Assembly: GCA_002422375.1 (NCBI GenBank) | Contig: DIUQ01000036.1 | Coordinates: 1 to 17,524 of the forward strand | Reading direction: 5' to 3' | DNA: 17,524 bases | Source of the DNA: a bacterium UBA6154 | GTDB taxonomy: Bacteria; Actinomycetota; Actinomycetes; S36-B12 | Part shown: in pieces, positions 7,357-17,524 of the stretch | How the letters are laid out: each line of letters begins with the position of its first letter | How positions within the stretch are numbered: position 1 is the stretch's first letter | The notes under the pieces: model-generated | Told to the model about the DNA's origin: nothing | The model's database searches: none | The model's input: the letters and a program-made list of their open reading frames with translations, nothing else | Translations under genes and position numbers: made by a program

Positions 7357-8786
7357 GCGCCACTACACCCGTGGAACGCCCAACTCAAGACGAAACAATC
7401 GACTCCCTCGGCCGGTACGAATACGGTTGGAGCGACAAGAATGACGTCGGGGCAGATGCTCGACGCGGACTCGACGAATCTGTCGTTCGAAATATCTCCG
7501 CCCTCAAAAATGAACCCCAGTGGATGCTAGATCTACGACTGAAGGGGCTTCGCCTCTTCGAGAAGAAGCCCATGCCACATTGGGGATCCGATCTTTCTGG
7601 CATTCATTTCGACACTATTAAGTACTTTGTTCGCTCCACAGAGAAGCAAGCAACGGAATGGGCAGATCTGCCTGATGACATCAAGAACACATACGACCGA
7701 TTAGGCATTCCTGAGGCGGAGAAGCAACGACTCGTTGCCGGTGTTGCTGCACAGTATGAATCCGAAGTGGTTTACCACAAGATTCGGGAGGACTTGGAGG
7801 AATTAGGTGTCCTTTTCCTAGACACCGATACCGCATTGAGAGAGCATGAAGATGTATTCAAGGAGTATTTCGGCTCAGTAATTCCGGTCGGTGACAATAA
7901 GTTTGCTGCGCTCAACACAGCCGTGTGGTCAGGTGGTTCCTTTATCTACGTCCCCAAGGGCGTACACGTTGACATTCCATTACAGGCGTATTTCCGAATT
8001 AACACCGAAAACATGGGACAGTTCGAGCGAACGTTGATCATTGTCGACGAAGACGCCTATGTCCATTATGTAGAAGGATGTACCGCACCTATTTATTCCA
8101 GCGACTCTTTGCACTCCGCGGTTGTGGAGATCATTGTCAAAAAAGGCGGACGCTGCCGATACACCACCATTCAAAACTGGTCAAACAATGTGTACAACCT
8201 GGTGACCAAGAGGGCGATCGCCCAAGAAGGTGCCACCATGGAATGGGTGGACGGTAACTTGGGAAGCAAGGTAACCATGAAGTACCCAGCTGTTGTGATG
8301 ACAGGCGAGCATGCCAAGGGCGAGACTTTATCCGTAGCATTTGCTGGAGAAGGTCAACATCAAGACGCGGGTGCCAAAATGGTGCATGCCGCACCGCATA
8401 CCTCGTCCTCGATTATCTCCAAATCAGTTGCCCGTGGCGGCGGAAGAACCTCCTATCGTGGACTCGTTCAAGTGACCGAGGGTTCCCACCACTCAAAGAG
8501 CACAGTGAAATGCGATGCACTCTTGGTGGACGACATTTCCCGGTCGGATACGTACCCGTATGTAGACGTCCGTGAAGACGATGTCCAGATGGGTCATGAA
8601 GCCACGGTGTCCAAGGTAAGTGAAGAGCAACTGTTCTATCTCATGTCCCGCGGTCTGACTGAAGACGAATCAATGGCCATGATCGTCCGTGGCTTCATTG
8701 AACCTATTGCCCGAGAACTGCCCATGGAATACGCCATTGAACTGAATCGGTTGATTGAACTACAAATGGAAGGTGCCGTCGGGTGA
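7353..8786 (+). CDS. sufB: Fe-S cluster assembly scaffold SufB
   Basis: Core scaffold of the SufBC2D complex, on which the nascent cluster is built. The frame is open from 7257, but ATG at 7353 is the evident start: it overlaps the sufR stop by 4 bp, and AGAGG lies 7 nt upstream. The upstream extension is just sufR in another frame. 477 residues is full length. KCDALL places the key cysteine at C387, and E416 in GHEATVSK lies 29 residues on, the same spacing as C405/E434 in Escherichia coli SufB. The C-terminus [21 protein letters not shown] is diagnostic. The segment VEGCTAPIY (240-248), where I recall the intein of mycobacterial SufB, is uninterrupted. Confidence 0.97.
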   Translation: MSATTPVERPTQDETIDSLGRYEYGWSDKNDVGADARRGLDESVVRNISALKNEPQWMLDLRLKGLRLFEKKPMPHWGSDLSGIHFDTIKYFVRSTEKQATEWADLPDDIKNTYDRLGIPEAEKQRLVAGVAAQYESEVVYHKIREDLEELGVLFLDTDTALREHEDVFKEYFGSVIPVGDNKFAALNTAVWSGGSFIYVPKGVHVDIPLQAYFRINTENMGQFERTLIIVDEDAYVHYVEGCTAPIYSSDSLHSAVVEIIVKKGGRCRYTTIQNWSNNVYNLVTKRAIAQEGATMEWVDGNLGSKVTMKYPAVVMTGEHAKGETLSVAFAGEGQHQDAGAKMVHAAPHTSSSIISKSVARGGGRTSYRGLVQVTEGSHHSKSTVKCDALLVDDISRSDTYPYVDVREDDVQMGHEATVSKVSEEQLFYLMSRGLTEDESMAMIVRGFIEPIARELPMEYAIELNRLIELQMEGAVG

Positions 8787-9910
8787 GTCAAGCTGTTGTC
8801 GTTCCCGCATCTGACCTAGGACCTCGTGTTCGTTCACGAAATCCTCAGGATTTTGATATTCCCTTAGGCAGGGAAGAGGAGTGGAGATTCACACCGATCA
8901 AGAAATTGCAAGATTTCTTCGAGGTGCAGTCGTGGGGGTCTCAAGAGGCTGAAATTTCCGATTATGTATCGGTTGTGCCACTGAGTGATCCACGGTTGAG
9001 CGCGAGTTGGCTACCGACTAACCGTCCCAGCGCGGTCGCGTACGCCGCCGTGCAGCAAGCGATTCTGGTTGACATTCCACAAGAGACTACAGTCGCTGAA
9101 CCGATCGTTGTCAACGTAACAAGTTCCATGCTCAATAACTACGCGCATATTGAGGTTCGTGCGGGATCTTTCTCGCAGAGTCAGGTCGTGATTATTCACG
9201 ATTCGCAGGTGAATGTCAGCGGATCGATTGTCGTCACGGTGAACGACTCCGCGGAACTGACACTGATGTCTGTTATCGACGCGCAGGCCCCCGTTCGTCA
9301 ACACTGGAATTGGAGCACGGAAGTACATCGCGATTCCCGTTTCACGGGATTGTCTATTTCACTGGGTGGTGAGGTAGTGCGAATCGTTCCCACAATCACG
9401 TATAAAGCGCCTGGTGGCTCAGCGGAAATGTTGGGTGCCTTCCTCCTTCAAGATCATCAGTTTCAAGAACACCGCATAATGGTTGATCACACAGAGCCAC
9501 ACTGCATCAGCAATGTCATTTACAAAGGTGCCTTAAGTGGTCAAGAGGCGCACTCCGTGTGGGTCGGCGACGTGATTGTTCGTCGAGAAGCCACGGGAAT
9601 TGAAACTTATGAACTAAATAGAAATCTGCTTCTAGACGACGGACCCAGGGCCGACTCTGTTCCGAACTTGGAGTTAGAAACCGGCGATGTTGTGAGTGCG
9701 GGCCATGCAAGTGCAACCGGCCGCTTTGACGACGAACAACTGTTTTATCTTCAGGCCCGTGGAATACCGGAAATGGTAGCCAGACAATTGGTGGTTCGCG
9801 GTTTCTTTGTTGACGTCTTGAATAAGTTGAATGATCCAGTCCTGTCCGAGGACCTTATGCGGCGCATTGAGAATCGCCTTGGAATGGATACGCATGACTC
9901 AGCAGGTTGA
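8783..9910 (+). CDS. sufD: Fe-S cluster assembly protein SufD
   Basis: SufB paralogue that forms the SufBC2D scaffold and is linked to iron entry into the cluster. 375 residues, which is normal for actinobacterial SufD. The C-terminal beta-helix segment has [10 protein letters not shown] with H308 (counterpart of E. coli His360), followed by [15 protein letters not shown] and the SufB/SufD-type tail. The N-terminal region [13 protein letters not shown] (30-42) is also typical. Start GTG at 8783 overlaps the sufB stop by 4 bp (GTGA), with GGAAGG about 10 nt upstream. The 3' end overlaps the start of the next gene by 17 bp, so translation is coupled along the operon. Confidence 0.96.
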   Translation: MSQAVVVPASDLGPRVRSRNPQDFDIPLGREEEWRFTPIKKLQDFFEVQSWGSQEAEISDYVSVVPLSDPRLSASWLPTNRPSAVAYAAVQQAILVDIPQETTVAEPIVVNVTSSMLNNYAHIEVRAGSFSQSQVVIIHDSQVNVSGSIVVTVNDSAELTLMSVIDAQAPVRQHWNWSTEVHRDSRFTGLSISLGGEVVRIVPTITYKAPGGSAEMLGAFLLQDHQFQEHRIMVDHTEPHCISNVIYKGALSGQEAHSVWVGDVIVRREATGIETYELNRNLLLDDGPRADSVPNLELETGDVVSAGHASATGRFDDEQLFYLQARGIPEMVARQLVVRGFFVDVLNKLNDPVLSEDLMRRIENRLGMDTHDSAG

Positions 9911-10214
9911 TCTGGGTCTTGTGCAGGATATTCCGCGGGGCACTGTGAAGAGGTTTGAGGTAGACGGCTTGGCATTAGCCGTAGCCCATACAGACGACGG
10001 ATTCTTTGCGGTGGAGGATCGGTGTTCACATGCAGATGTTGCCCTCTCGGAGGGGGAGCTGGACGGATGCCTCTTGGAGTGCTGGTTACATGGTTCGGCT
10101 TTTGACGTACGGACCGGTGAGCCACAATCCTTGCCCGCCCTGACACCAGTGCGGACGTTTGTTGTAACAGCCGATCCACTTGATCCGGAAGGAACTATTT
10201 CCGTCGTCGTTTAG
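9894..10214 (+). CDS. Rieske-type [2Fe-2S] ferredoxin of the suf operon
   Basis: Small soluble electron carrier (106 residues) of the bacterial Rieske ferredoxin type found in dioxygenase systems and in actinobacterial suf operons. The cluster motif is C44-S-H46, 16 residues, C63-W-L-H66, exactly the C-x-H/C-x2-H pattern with His and Cys ligands. There is no signal peptide or membrane anchor, so it is cytoplasmic and not the cytochrome bc1 Rieske protein. The frame is open from 9831, but ATG at 9894 gives the family N-terminus [16 protein letters not shown]; upstream it would only be sufD in another frame. It overlaps sufD by 17 bp and has a poor ribosome binding site, so coupling is likely. 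A role in supplying electrons for cluster assembly is inferred from context. Confidence 0.93.
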   Translation: MTQQVDLGLVQDIPRGTVKRFEVDGLALAVAHTDDGFFAVEDRCSHADVALSEGELDGCLLECWLHGSAFDVRTGEPQSLPALTPVRTFVVTADPLDPEGTISVVV

Positions 10215-10271
10215 CCCGACAGTTTTGTATTACTGCCCAATATCAACAAGACCAGAAATGAAAGGTGCATC

Positions 10272-12758
<2,487 letters not shown>

Positions 12759-12760
12759 TT

Positions 12761-13072
12761 GTGGCTGCAACTGATGAAGACGTTCTTGAGGCAATGAAAG
12801 ATGTCATTGATCCGGAGTTAGGTATCAATGTTGTCGACTTGGGATTGGTGTACGGAGTCACCGTTGACGACAGCAACTCAGCAACGGTTGACATGACCCT
12901 CACCTCGGCAGCCTGTCCATTGACCGATGTCATTGAGGATCAAACACGGAGTGCTTTGGCACCCATAGTTTCTGACTTTCGAATTAACTGGGTGTGGATG
13001 CCACCGTGGGGACCGGACAAGATCACCGAAGATGGACGGGACATGCTCCGTTCATTGGGGTTCAATGTCTGA
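12761..13072 (+). CDS. sufT: SufT-like MIP18/DUF59 family protein
   Basis: Small protein (103 residues) of the family linked to Fe-S protein maturation; its precise step is not settled in the literature I know. Motifs: DPELGINVVDLGLVYG (17-32), TSAACPLTD with the conserved cysteine C52, and the C-terminal WMPPWGPDKITEDGRDMLRSLG. Two starts are possible: TTG at 12755, overlapping the sufU stop, or GTG at 12761, 2 nt after it. I prefer GTG 12761, because AAAGAG lies 6 nt upstream and would be too close to TTG. This is the last suf gene; the following 59 bp hold the promoter of the next unit and no clear terminator. Confidence 0.92.
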   Translation: MAATDEDVLEAMKDVIDPELGINVVDLGLVYGVTVDDSNSATVDMTLTSAACPLTDVIEDQTRSALAPIVSDFRINWVWMPPWGPDKITEDGRDMLRSLGFNV

Positions 13073-13116
13073 TCCTGGTTGAGCCGATCGTGCGAGGGGT
13101 GCACCTCCGAACCCAG

Positions 13117-13122
13117 TAGACT
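13117..13122 (+). promoter_or_regulatory. Putative -10 box of the ABC-F gene
   Basis: TAGACT stands 9 nt before the ATG at 13132, which has no Shine-Dalgarno sequence. Transcription starting about 7 nt after the box would give a leader of only 2-4 nt, so the mRNA would be leaderless or nearly so. Same hexamer as at tkt and the ABC ATPase gene. No -35 recognised. A short inverted repeat around GGGTGCACC (near 13098-13106) is not followed by a T-run and is not called a terminator. Confidence 0.45.
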
Positions 13123-13131
13123 CGCGCTGCC

Positions 13132-14736
13132 ATGATTCAAGCCACTGATATTGAGTTGCGGGCTGGATCTGAGCTCCTCCTCACCACCGCACTGCTCCGC
13201 GTCGATTCTGGCGACCGGATTGGGTTGGTAGGGAGAAATGGGGCCGGAAAAACCACACTGACCAAAGCTTTGGCAGGGGAAACCCAGCCCACCGGTGGAT
13301 CAATTAGCAGCACGGGATCAGTGGGGTATTTACCTCAAGACCCTCGCAGTGCAGATCCTGATCAACTGGCCAAGGATCGAATTCTCAGCGCCCGTGGCCT
13401 TGACCGGGTTTTAGCAAAAATGACCGATGCATCAGTGGCCATGTCTCAACCTGACATTAGTTCGGACGAGTTTGACCGGCAAGGTTCCCGCTACAACCGC
13501 TTCTTGACTGAATTCGAGGCCCTGGGTGGGTACGCGGTGGAGTCCGAAGCGGCAACAATTGCCGCATCGATCGGTTTGGCGGACCGAATTTTGGATCAGC
13601 CTTTGGGAACTCTCTCCGGTGGCCAAAGGCGCAGAGTTGAATTGGCGCGCATCCTCTTCAGTGGCGCAGACGTACTCCTCCTGGACGAGCCCACAAACCA
13701 CTTGGATGCTGATTCCATTAAATGGCTGCGTAAGTACCTGAGTAACTACGCGGGTGGCTTTATTGTGATCAGTCACGACACCGAATTGCTTTCGGACACC
13801 GTGAACAAGGTGTGGCATCTCGATGCGAATCGCCAGGAGATCGATCAATATGCCATGTCGTGGGAGAAATATTTACAGGCCAGAGAGGTGGATGAACGCC
13901 GTCGTAAACGTGAACGCCGGAATGCAGAGCAGCAAGCCGACTCATTGCGCAAGCAGGCTGAGAAAATGCGAGCCAAGGCAACGAAAGCCAAGGCCGCGCA
14001 AAATATGTTTAAGCGAGCGGACAAACTCCTAGCGGAAACCAGTGTCGCACAACAGAAAGACGCGGTTGCCAAGCTGAGATTCCCTACTCCGAAGGCATGT
14101 GGGCGAGTTCCGCTCACTGCCTCCGGCCTCTCACGCAGTTATGGAAGCCTCGAGGTATTTACTGACGTAGATCTTGCGATTGACCGGGGGAGCAAGGTCG
14201 TAATTCTCGGATTGAATGGCGCAGGCAAAACAACCATGTTACGAATTCTGGCCGGTATTGATGCCCCCGATACAGGTACTCGGGAATTAGGGCACGGGGC
14301 CGTGATCGGGTATTACGCCCAGGAACACGAAACTCTCAATCCAAGCGCCACAGTATGGGAAACCATGGCGAGTGCGGGCTCGCACCTCAACGACACGGCG
14401 CAAAGAACTGTATTGGGGTCATTTCTTTTCCAAGGTGACTCCGTGCATAAGCTCACAGGTGTCCTCTCTGGCGGAGAGAAGACCCGGTTAGCACTGGCGT
14501 GTCTGGTGGTCTCGGGTGCCAATGTTCTGCTACTTGATGAGCCGACGAACAACCTCGACCCTGCAAGTCGTGCCGAGGTGCTCAATGCGCTCTCTCTCTA
14601 TGAGGGGGCGGTCGTGCTTGTGACACACGATCCCGGTGCGGTGTTTGCCTTGAATCCTGAGCGGGTGTTGATCCTTCCCGATGGAGATGAGGACCTGTGG
14701 AATGACAGTTATGCTGAACTCGTTGAGCTGGCCTAG
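13132..14736 (+). CDS. ABC-F family ATPase (ribosome-associated type, no membrane domain)
   Basis: Tandem ABC protein of 534 residues. Domain 1: Walker A GRNGAGKTT (34-42), signature LSGGQRRR (161-168), Walker B LLLDEPTNHLD (182-192), H215. Then a charged linker, rich in Arg, Lys, Glu and Ala (about 250-310), that should form the coiled coil typical of ABC-F proteins. Domain 2: Walker A GLNGAGKTT (360-368), signature LSGGEKTR (445-452), Walker B LLLDEPTNNLD (466-476), H499. No membrane segments. ABC-F proteins act in translation by engaging the ribosomal E site, or give antibiotic protection; which applies cannot be told here. Pairing with a crotonase-fold gene resembles Rv1473/echA12 of M. 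tuberculosis, as I recall it. Confidence 0.94.
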   Translation: MIQATDIELRAGSELLLTTALLRVDSGDRIGLVGRNGAGKTTLTKALAGETQPTGGSISSTGSVGYLPQDPRSADPDQLAKDRILSARGLDRVLAKMTDASVAMSQPDISSDEFDRQGSRYNRFLTEFEALGGYAVESEAATIAASIGLADRILDQPLGTLSGGQRRRVELARILFSGADVLLLDEPTNHLDADSIKWLRKYLSNYAGGFIVISHDTELLSDTVNKVWHLDANRQEIDQYAMSWEKYLQAREVDERRRKRERRNAEQQADSLRKQAEKMRAKATKAKAAQNMFKRADKLLAETSVAQQKDAVAKLRFPTPKACGRVPLTASGLSRSYGSLEVFTDVDLAIDRGSKVVILGLNGAGKTTMLRILAGIDAPDTGTRELGHGAVIGYYAQEHETLNPSATVWETMASAGSHLNDTAQRTVLGSFLFQGDSVHKLTGVLSGGEKTRLALACLVVSGANVLLLDEPTNNLDPASRAEVLNALSLYEGAVVLVTHDPGAVFALNPERVLILPDGDEDLWNDSYAELVELA

Positions 14737-14749
14737 GAGAGTAGTAGAG

Positions 14750-15520
14750 ATGGATATTGACGTAACACTGAATGACGATGTCTATGAAATCACGTTAAAT
14801 AGCCCCCAAAATCTCAATGCCCAGTCGCCGGGAATGTGGGATCAGCTCCTCGAAATATTCGAGTCGGTTCCAAGTGCTGCTCGCTTTATTGTTCTCCGCG
14901 GGAACGGTAAGGCATTCTCTGCTGGATTGGATAGGGCCATGTTTACCCCCGAGGGAATGGATGGCCAGCCCTCATTCATGGACATGGCTCAGCTGACAGA
15001 CGAGGAACTAGATGCACGAATAGCTCACTATCAGCGACCATTTCGCCGGCTGAAGGACCTTCCACAAATAAGCATTGCACTCGTTCACGGGTATGCCATT
15101 GGAGCTGGATTCCAGTTGGCATTGGCCTGCGACCTGATCATTGCAACGCCGACTGCCTCGATGGCATTGAAAGAGACTTCGCTCGGTCTTATCCCAGACC
15201 TGGGCGGGTCGGGTCACATCAGTCGAATACTGGGCTATTCCCGGGCACTGGAGTTCTGCGCGACTGGGCGATTCATGGACGGTGACGAGGCGCTTCGGAC
15301 TGGTGTTGCCGTAGCTGTGGGTACCGATCTCGACACGGAATTACAACGGATGCTGGAGCCCATGCGCGCGGCGCTACCCAGTGCGCTGATCGAAACAAAA
15401 AAAGTCATGCGGAGCATTGATTACGGCGAGGAACCGTGGCTAGCCGAGCGGCAGTCTCAAACGGCACGTATCCGTGATCTACGGGATCTATTCACTCAGG
15501 CCGTGCAGGGGAGTCAATAG
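14750..15520 (+). CDS. Enoyl-CoA hydratase/isomerase (crotonase) family protein
   Basis: Acyl-CoA enzyme of the crotonase fold, 256 residues. The frame is open from 14681, but ATG at 14750 gives the normal N-terminus MDIDVTLNDDVYEITLNSPQ; AGGAG lies about 10 nt upstream at the end of the ABC-F gene, and the gap is 13 nt. The oxyanion hole is formed by FSAGLD (56-61) and GAG (118-120). One catalytic glutamate is present (E142, in ALKETSLGLIPD). The place of the other (Glu144 of rat crotonase, in GGGCEL) is Gln122 in GAGFQLALACD. Loss of that residue argues against a standard hydratase and leaves an isomerase or another acyl-CoA reaction. The substrate cannot be assigned. Confidence 0.92.
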   Translation: MDIDVTLNDDVYEITLNSPQNLNAQSPGMWDQLLEIFESVPSAARFIVLRGNGKAFSAGLDRAMFTPEGMDGQPSFMDMAQLTDEELDARIAHYQRPFRRLKDLPQISIALVHGYAIGAGFQLALACDLIIATPTASMALKETSLGLIPDLGGSGHISRILGYSRALEFCATGRFMDGDEALRTGVAVAVGTDLDTELQRMLEPMRAALPSALIETKKVMRSIDYGEEPWLAERQSQTARIRDLRDLFTQAVQGSQ

Positions 15521-15525
15521 AACTG

Positions 15526-17400
15526 ATGTCCATGGACAATGCATGGCAGATGTACAGATCGCTAACGCGTGATAGTTCTGTTAAGGATAAGAGGGTTTCG
15601 CGGGAACTTGTACTTCGCATTCTGACGTACGCGCGTCCGTATAAGTTAATCATTTCCCTGTTTCTCATCACTCTCGTCATTGCATCCCTGCTCAGCGTTG
15701 CCCAACCGCTGCTGTTTCGGCGAATTGTGGATCAAGGCATTACGCCGGGAGACGCCTCGGTGGTCACCTGGACAGCAGTTCTTATTGCCCTGTTGGCGAT
15801 TGGAGATTCAGGTTTAGGTCTGATTAGTCGATACTTCTCCGCGAGAATCGGTGAAGGTTTGATTTTTGATCTGCGAACACAAGTTTACGACCATGTTCAA
15901 AGCCAGAGCGTGGCCTTTTTCACTAGGGCTCAAACCGGTGCTTTGATATCGCGGTTGAACAGTGACGTCATTGGTGCCCAACAAGCCTTCACTTCGACGT
16001 TAGGGGGAGTGTTAGGCAATGTCATCTCTCTGACGATCGTGCTCATCACAATGTTTGCCCTGTCCTGGCAAATCACGGTCGTGTCACTCGTTTTAGTCCC
16101 GCTATTTCTCTTGCCCGCCCGGTACATGGGCCGTCGCCTACAGGCCATGACCAGAGAATCGATGTCTGTCAATGCTGACATGAGTACTCAAATGACGGAG
16201 CGATTCAATGTTGCAGGGGCATTGCTAGTCAAGTTATTTGGTAGGCCAGTTCAAGAGTCACGCGATTTCGGTGACAAGGCTGCCACCGTACGAGATGTTG
16301 GAGTTCGCATTGCCATGGCGAACCGATGGTTTTTCACTGCGTTAACACTTGTTGCGGCGCTCGCGACTGCTATCACTTACGGCCTTGGCGGAAACCTAGT
16401 GATTCAAGGTTCCATTACGTTGGGAACGTTGCTGGCCTTGGTGGGATTACTAGCCCAACTTTATGGACCTCTGACCTCCCTCTCTAATGTCCGAGTGGAC
16501 GTTATGACTGCTTTAGTTTCCTTTGATCGAGTTTTCGAGATTTTGGATCTTAAGCCGCTGGTGACGGACCCACAAGATCCCATACCGTTGCCATCAGGTC
16601 CACTAGATGTCTCATTTTCTCAGGTTTCTTTTCGGTATCCCAGTGCTCAGGACGTCACCATTGAGTCATTGAGTTCGGTATTCAATGCTGACTTTGAACG
16701 GGTTGAGGATCAGGTGCTCACAGACGTTTCATTTGAGGTGCCTGCAGGCACACTCACTGCCTTGGTGGGCCCATCTGGAGCAGGTAAAACTACGATCACC
16801 GCACTGGTGACTCGACTCTATGATCCAACTTCCGGCTGCATTCGTATTGGCGGTGTCAACATCGCAGACACTAGTTCGCAGTACCTCCGCGAAGCCATCG
16901 GAGTAGTCACCCAGGATTCACATCTATTTCATGACAGCATTCGGGCGAATCTTTTGTATGCCCAGCCATTAGCTACTGAGGAAGAGATCGTTAAAGCGTG
17001 CCAAGATGCTCAAATTTGGTCCATGATCGAGAGTCTGCCCTCTGGTTTAGACACAGTGGTGGGGGATAGAGGTTATCGACTTTCCGGTGGGGAGAAACAG
17101 CGAGTGGCACTGGCTCGTCTACTCCTTAAGTCACCTCGAGTGGTTATTCTTGATGAAGCAACGGCTCATTTGGACTCAGAAAGTGAGCGCGCTGTACATG
17201 TTGCGTTAGACAATGCACTAGCTGGACGCACATCTATTGTGATCGCTCACCGCCTATCAACTATTCGAAGCGCTCAGCAGATTCTCGTGGTTGTCAACGG
17301 GCAGATTGTTGAGCGTGGAAATCATGTTGAGCTTCTGGAAAGAAATTCGGTGTATGCAGATCTTTACCGGACTCAATTTGCAGCTACCGTTGAGTCGTGA
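15526..17400 (+). CDS. ABC half-exporter: fused transmembrane and ATPase domains
   Basis: Single-chain exporter subunit of 624 residues, expected to work as a dimer. The membrane domain spans about 35-340 with six hydrophobic segments (roughly 40-60, 80-102, 160-180, 182-200, 270-290, 292-312). ATPase domain: Walker A GPSGAGKTT (415-423), Q463 in VTQDSHLF, signature LSGGEKQR (519-526), Walker B VVILDEATAHLD (539-550), H575 in IAHRLSTIR. About 25 residues (374-397) are inserted between the RYPSA strand and the following VLTDVSF, as in many actinobacterial members. Start ATG at 15526 lies 5 nt after the crotonase stop; ATG at 15532 is an alternative, and neither has a strong ribosome site. The operon position is not informative about the cargo, which could be a lipid, drug or peptide. 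Its 3' end overlaps the SURF1 gene by 28 bp. Confidence 0.95.
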   Translation: MSMDNAWQMYRSLTRDSSVKDKRVSRELVLRILTYARPYKLIISLFLITLVIASLLSVAQPLLFRRIVDQGITPGDASVVTWTAVLIALLAIGDSGLGLISRYFSARIGEGLIFDLRTQVYDHVQSQSVAFFTRAQTGALISRLNSDVIGAQQAFTSTLGGVLGNVISLTIVLITMFALSWQITVVSLVLVPLFLLPARYMGRRLQAMTRESMSVNADMSTQMTERFNVAGALLVKLFGRPVQESRDFGDKAATVRDVGVRIAMANRWFFTALTLVAALATAITYGLGGNLVIQGSITLGTLLALVGLLAQLYGPLTSLSNVRVDVMTALVSFDRVFEILDLKPLVTDPQDPIPLPSGPLDVSFSQVSFRYPSAQDVTIESLSSVFNADFERVEDQVLTDVSFEVPAGTLTALVGPSGAGKTTITALVTRLYDPTSGCIRIGGVNIADTSSQYLREAIGVVTQDSHLFHDSIRANLLYAQPLATEEEIVKACQDAQIWSMIESLPSGLDTVVGDRGYRLSGGEKQRVALARLLLKSPRVVILDEATAHLDSESERAVHVALDNALAGRTSIVIAHRLSTIRSAQQILVVVNGQIVERGNHVELLERNSVYADLYRTQFAATVES

Positions 17401-17524
17401 AGTTCCTGATCTTCGCGTGCTTCTCGGCGCAGGAAAATGAACCATCCGCCCATGGCAACGAGCGCAAAGAGAATCCACTGAACCGCGTAGGAAATATTCT
17501 GTCCTTCGTCGACGCTGGGTAGTG
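17373..17524 (-). CDS. SURF1 family cytochrome oxidase assembly protein, C-terminal part only
   Basis: Translating the minus strand from the window edge to TGA at 17375-17373 gives the last 49 residues of a protein. They read LPSVDEGQNISYAVQW, a hydrophobic segment ILFALVAMGGWFIFL, then a basic/acidic tail LRREARED. This is the C-terminal pattern of SURF1 (SHY1): a periplasmic end, the second membrane helix and a short cytoplasmic tail. SURF1 helps insert heme A into cytochrome c oxidase subunit I, which fits with ctaA and ctaB in the same window. The start and the N-terminal helix lie beyond the window. It converges on and overlaps the ABC exporter gene by 28 bp. Confidence 0.85.
   Translation of the reverse strand, partial: LPSVDEGQNISYAVQWILFALVAMGGWFIFLRREAREDQELHDSTVAAN

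Noticed and set aside
8070..8090. Possible SufB intein, as in M. tuberculosis
   Set aside because: The [10 protein letters not shown] segment is continuous and the protein is 477 residues, so there is no intein.
10215..10271. Possible internal promoter or CAGT/ACTG hairpin before sufC
   Set aside because: No -10/-35 pair with proper spacing and only four-bp arms; not enough to call a feature.
13090..13110. Possible terminator after sufT around GGGGTGCACCTCC
   Set aside because: The stem is short with almost no loop, contains a mismatch and has no T-run after it.
17403..17435. TTCCTG...CAGGAA inverted repeat after the ABC exporter gene
   Set aside because: Six-bp arms with a 21-nt loop, lying inside the SURF1 coding sequence, with no T-run; likely chance.

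Overview
The window is a dense, core-metabolism stretch of an actinomycete-type genome (Actinomycetota). Three things point there. The gene order tal-tkt-ctaB / ctaA-ABC permease-ABC ATPase / sufR-sufB-sufD-Rieske-sufC-sufS-sufU-sufT is, from family knowledge, the order seen around the Mycobacterium tuberculosis Rv1456c-Rv1466 locus and its relatives. The proteins have actinobacterial signatures, such as CtaA with EFGNR and SufU rather than IscU. Finally, the promoters look leaderless, with TAGACT-like -10 boxes. GC content is moderate by eye (about 50-55 percent) and intergenic DNA is nearly absent, so a streamlined lineage is plausible; I cannot name the genus.

Layout. Positions 1-2995 (minus strand): a 3'-truncated transaldolase downstream of a complete transketolase, i.e. 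the non-oxidative pentose phosphate pathway. Positions 3069-3974 (plus): ctaB, heme O synthase. Positions 3946-6575 (minus): ATPase, then permease of a two-gene ABC transporter, then ctaA, heme A synthase, which converges on and overlaps ctaB. Positions 6676-13072 (plus): an eight-gene SUF iron-sulfur cluster operon led by its own repressor gene, with a Rieske ferredoxin gene inside. Positions 13132-17400 (plus): an ABC-F ATPase, a crotonase-fold protein and an ABC half-exporter. Positions 17373-17524 (minus): the C-terminus of a SURF1 cytochrome oxidase assembly factor.

How the genes work together. CtaB, CtaA and SURF1 serve assembly of heme-A-containing cytochrome c oxidase. The Suf proteins mobilise cysteine sulfur (SufS to SufU) and build clusters on SufBCD, with SufT as a likely maturation factor and SufR sensing cluster supply. 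The heme/ABC unit and the suf operon diverge from one 100-bp control region at 6576-6675, which holds an excellent SufR operator candidate.

No clearly novel multi-gene system is visible. The best leads are regulatory: a CAAC-N6-GTTG operator running into the sufR start codon, a repeated -10-box/6-nt/start-codon geometry indicating leaderless mRNAs at transcription-unit starts, and an in-frame 15-bp tandem repeat in which each copy brings its own GTG codon at the start of the ABC ATPase gene. No stretch over 300 bases lacks a gene, and I saw no tRNA, rRNA, IS element or CRISPR array.
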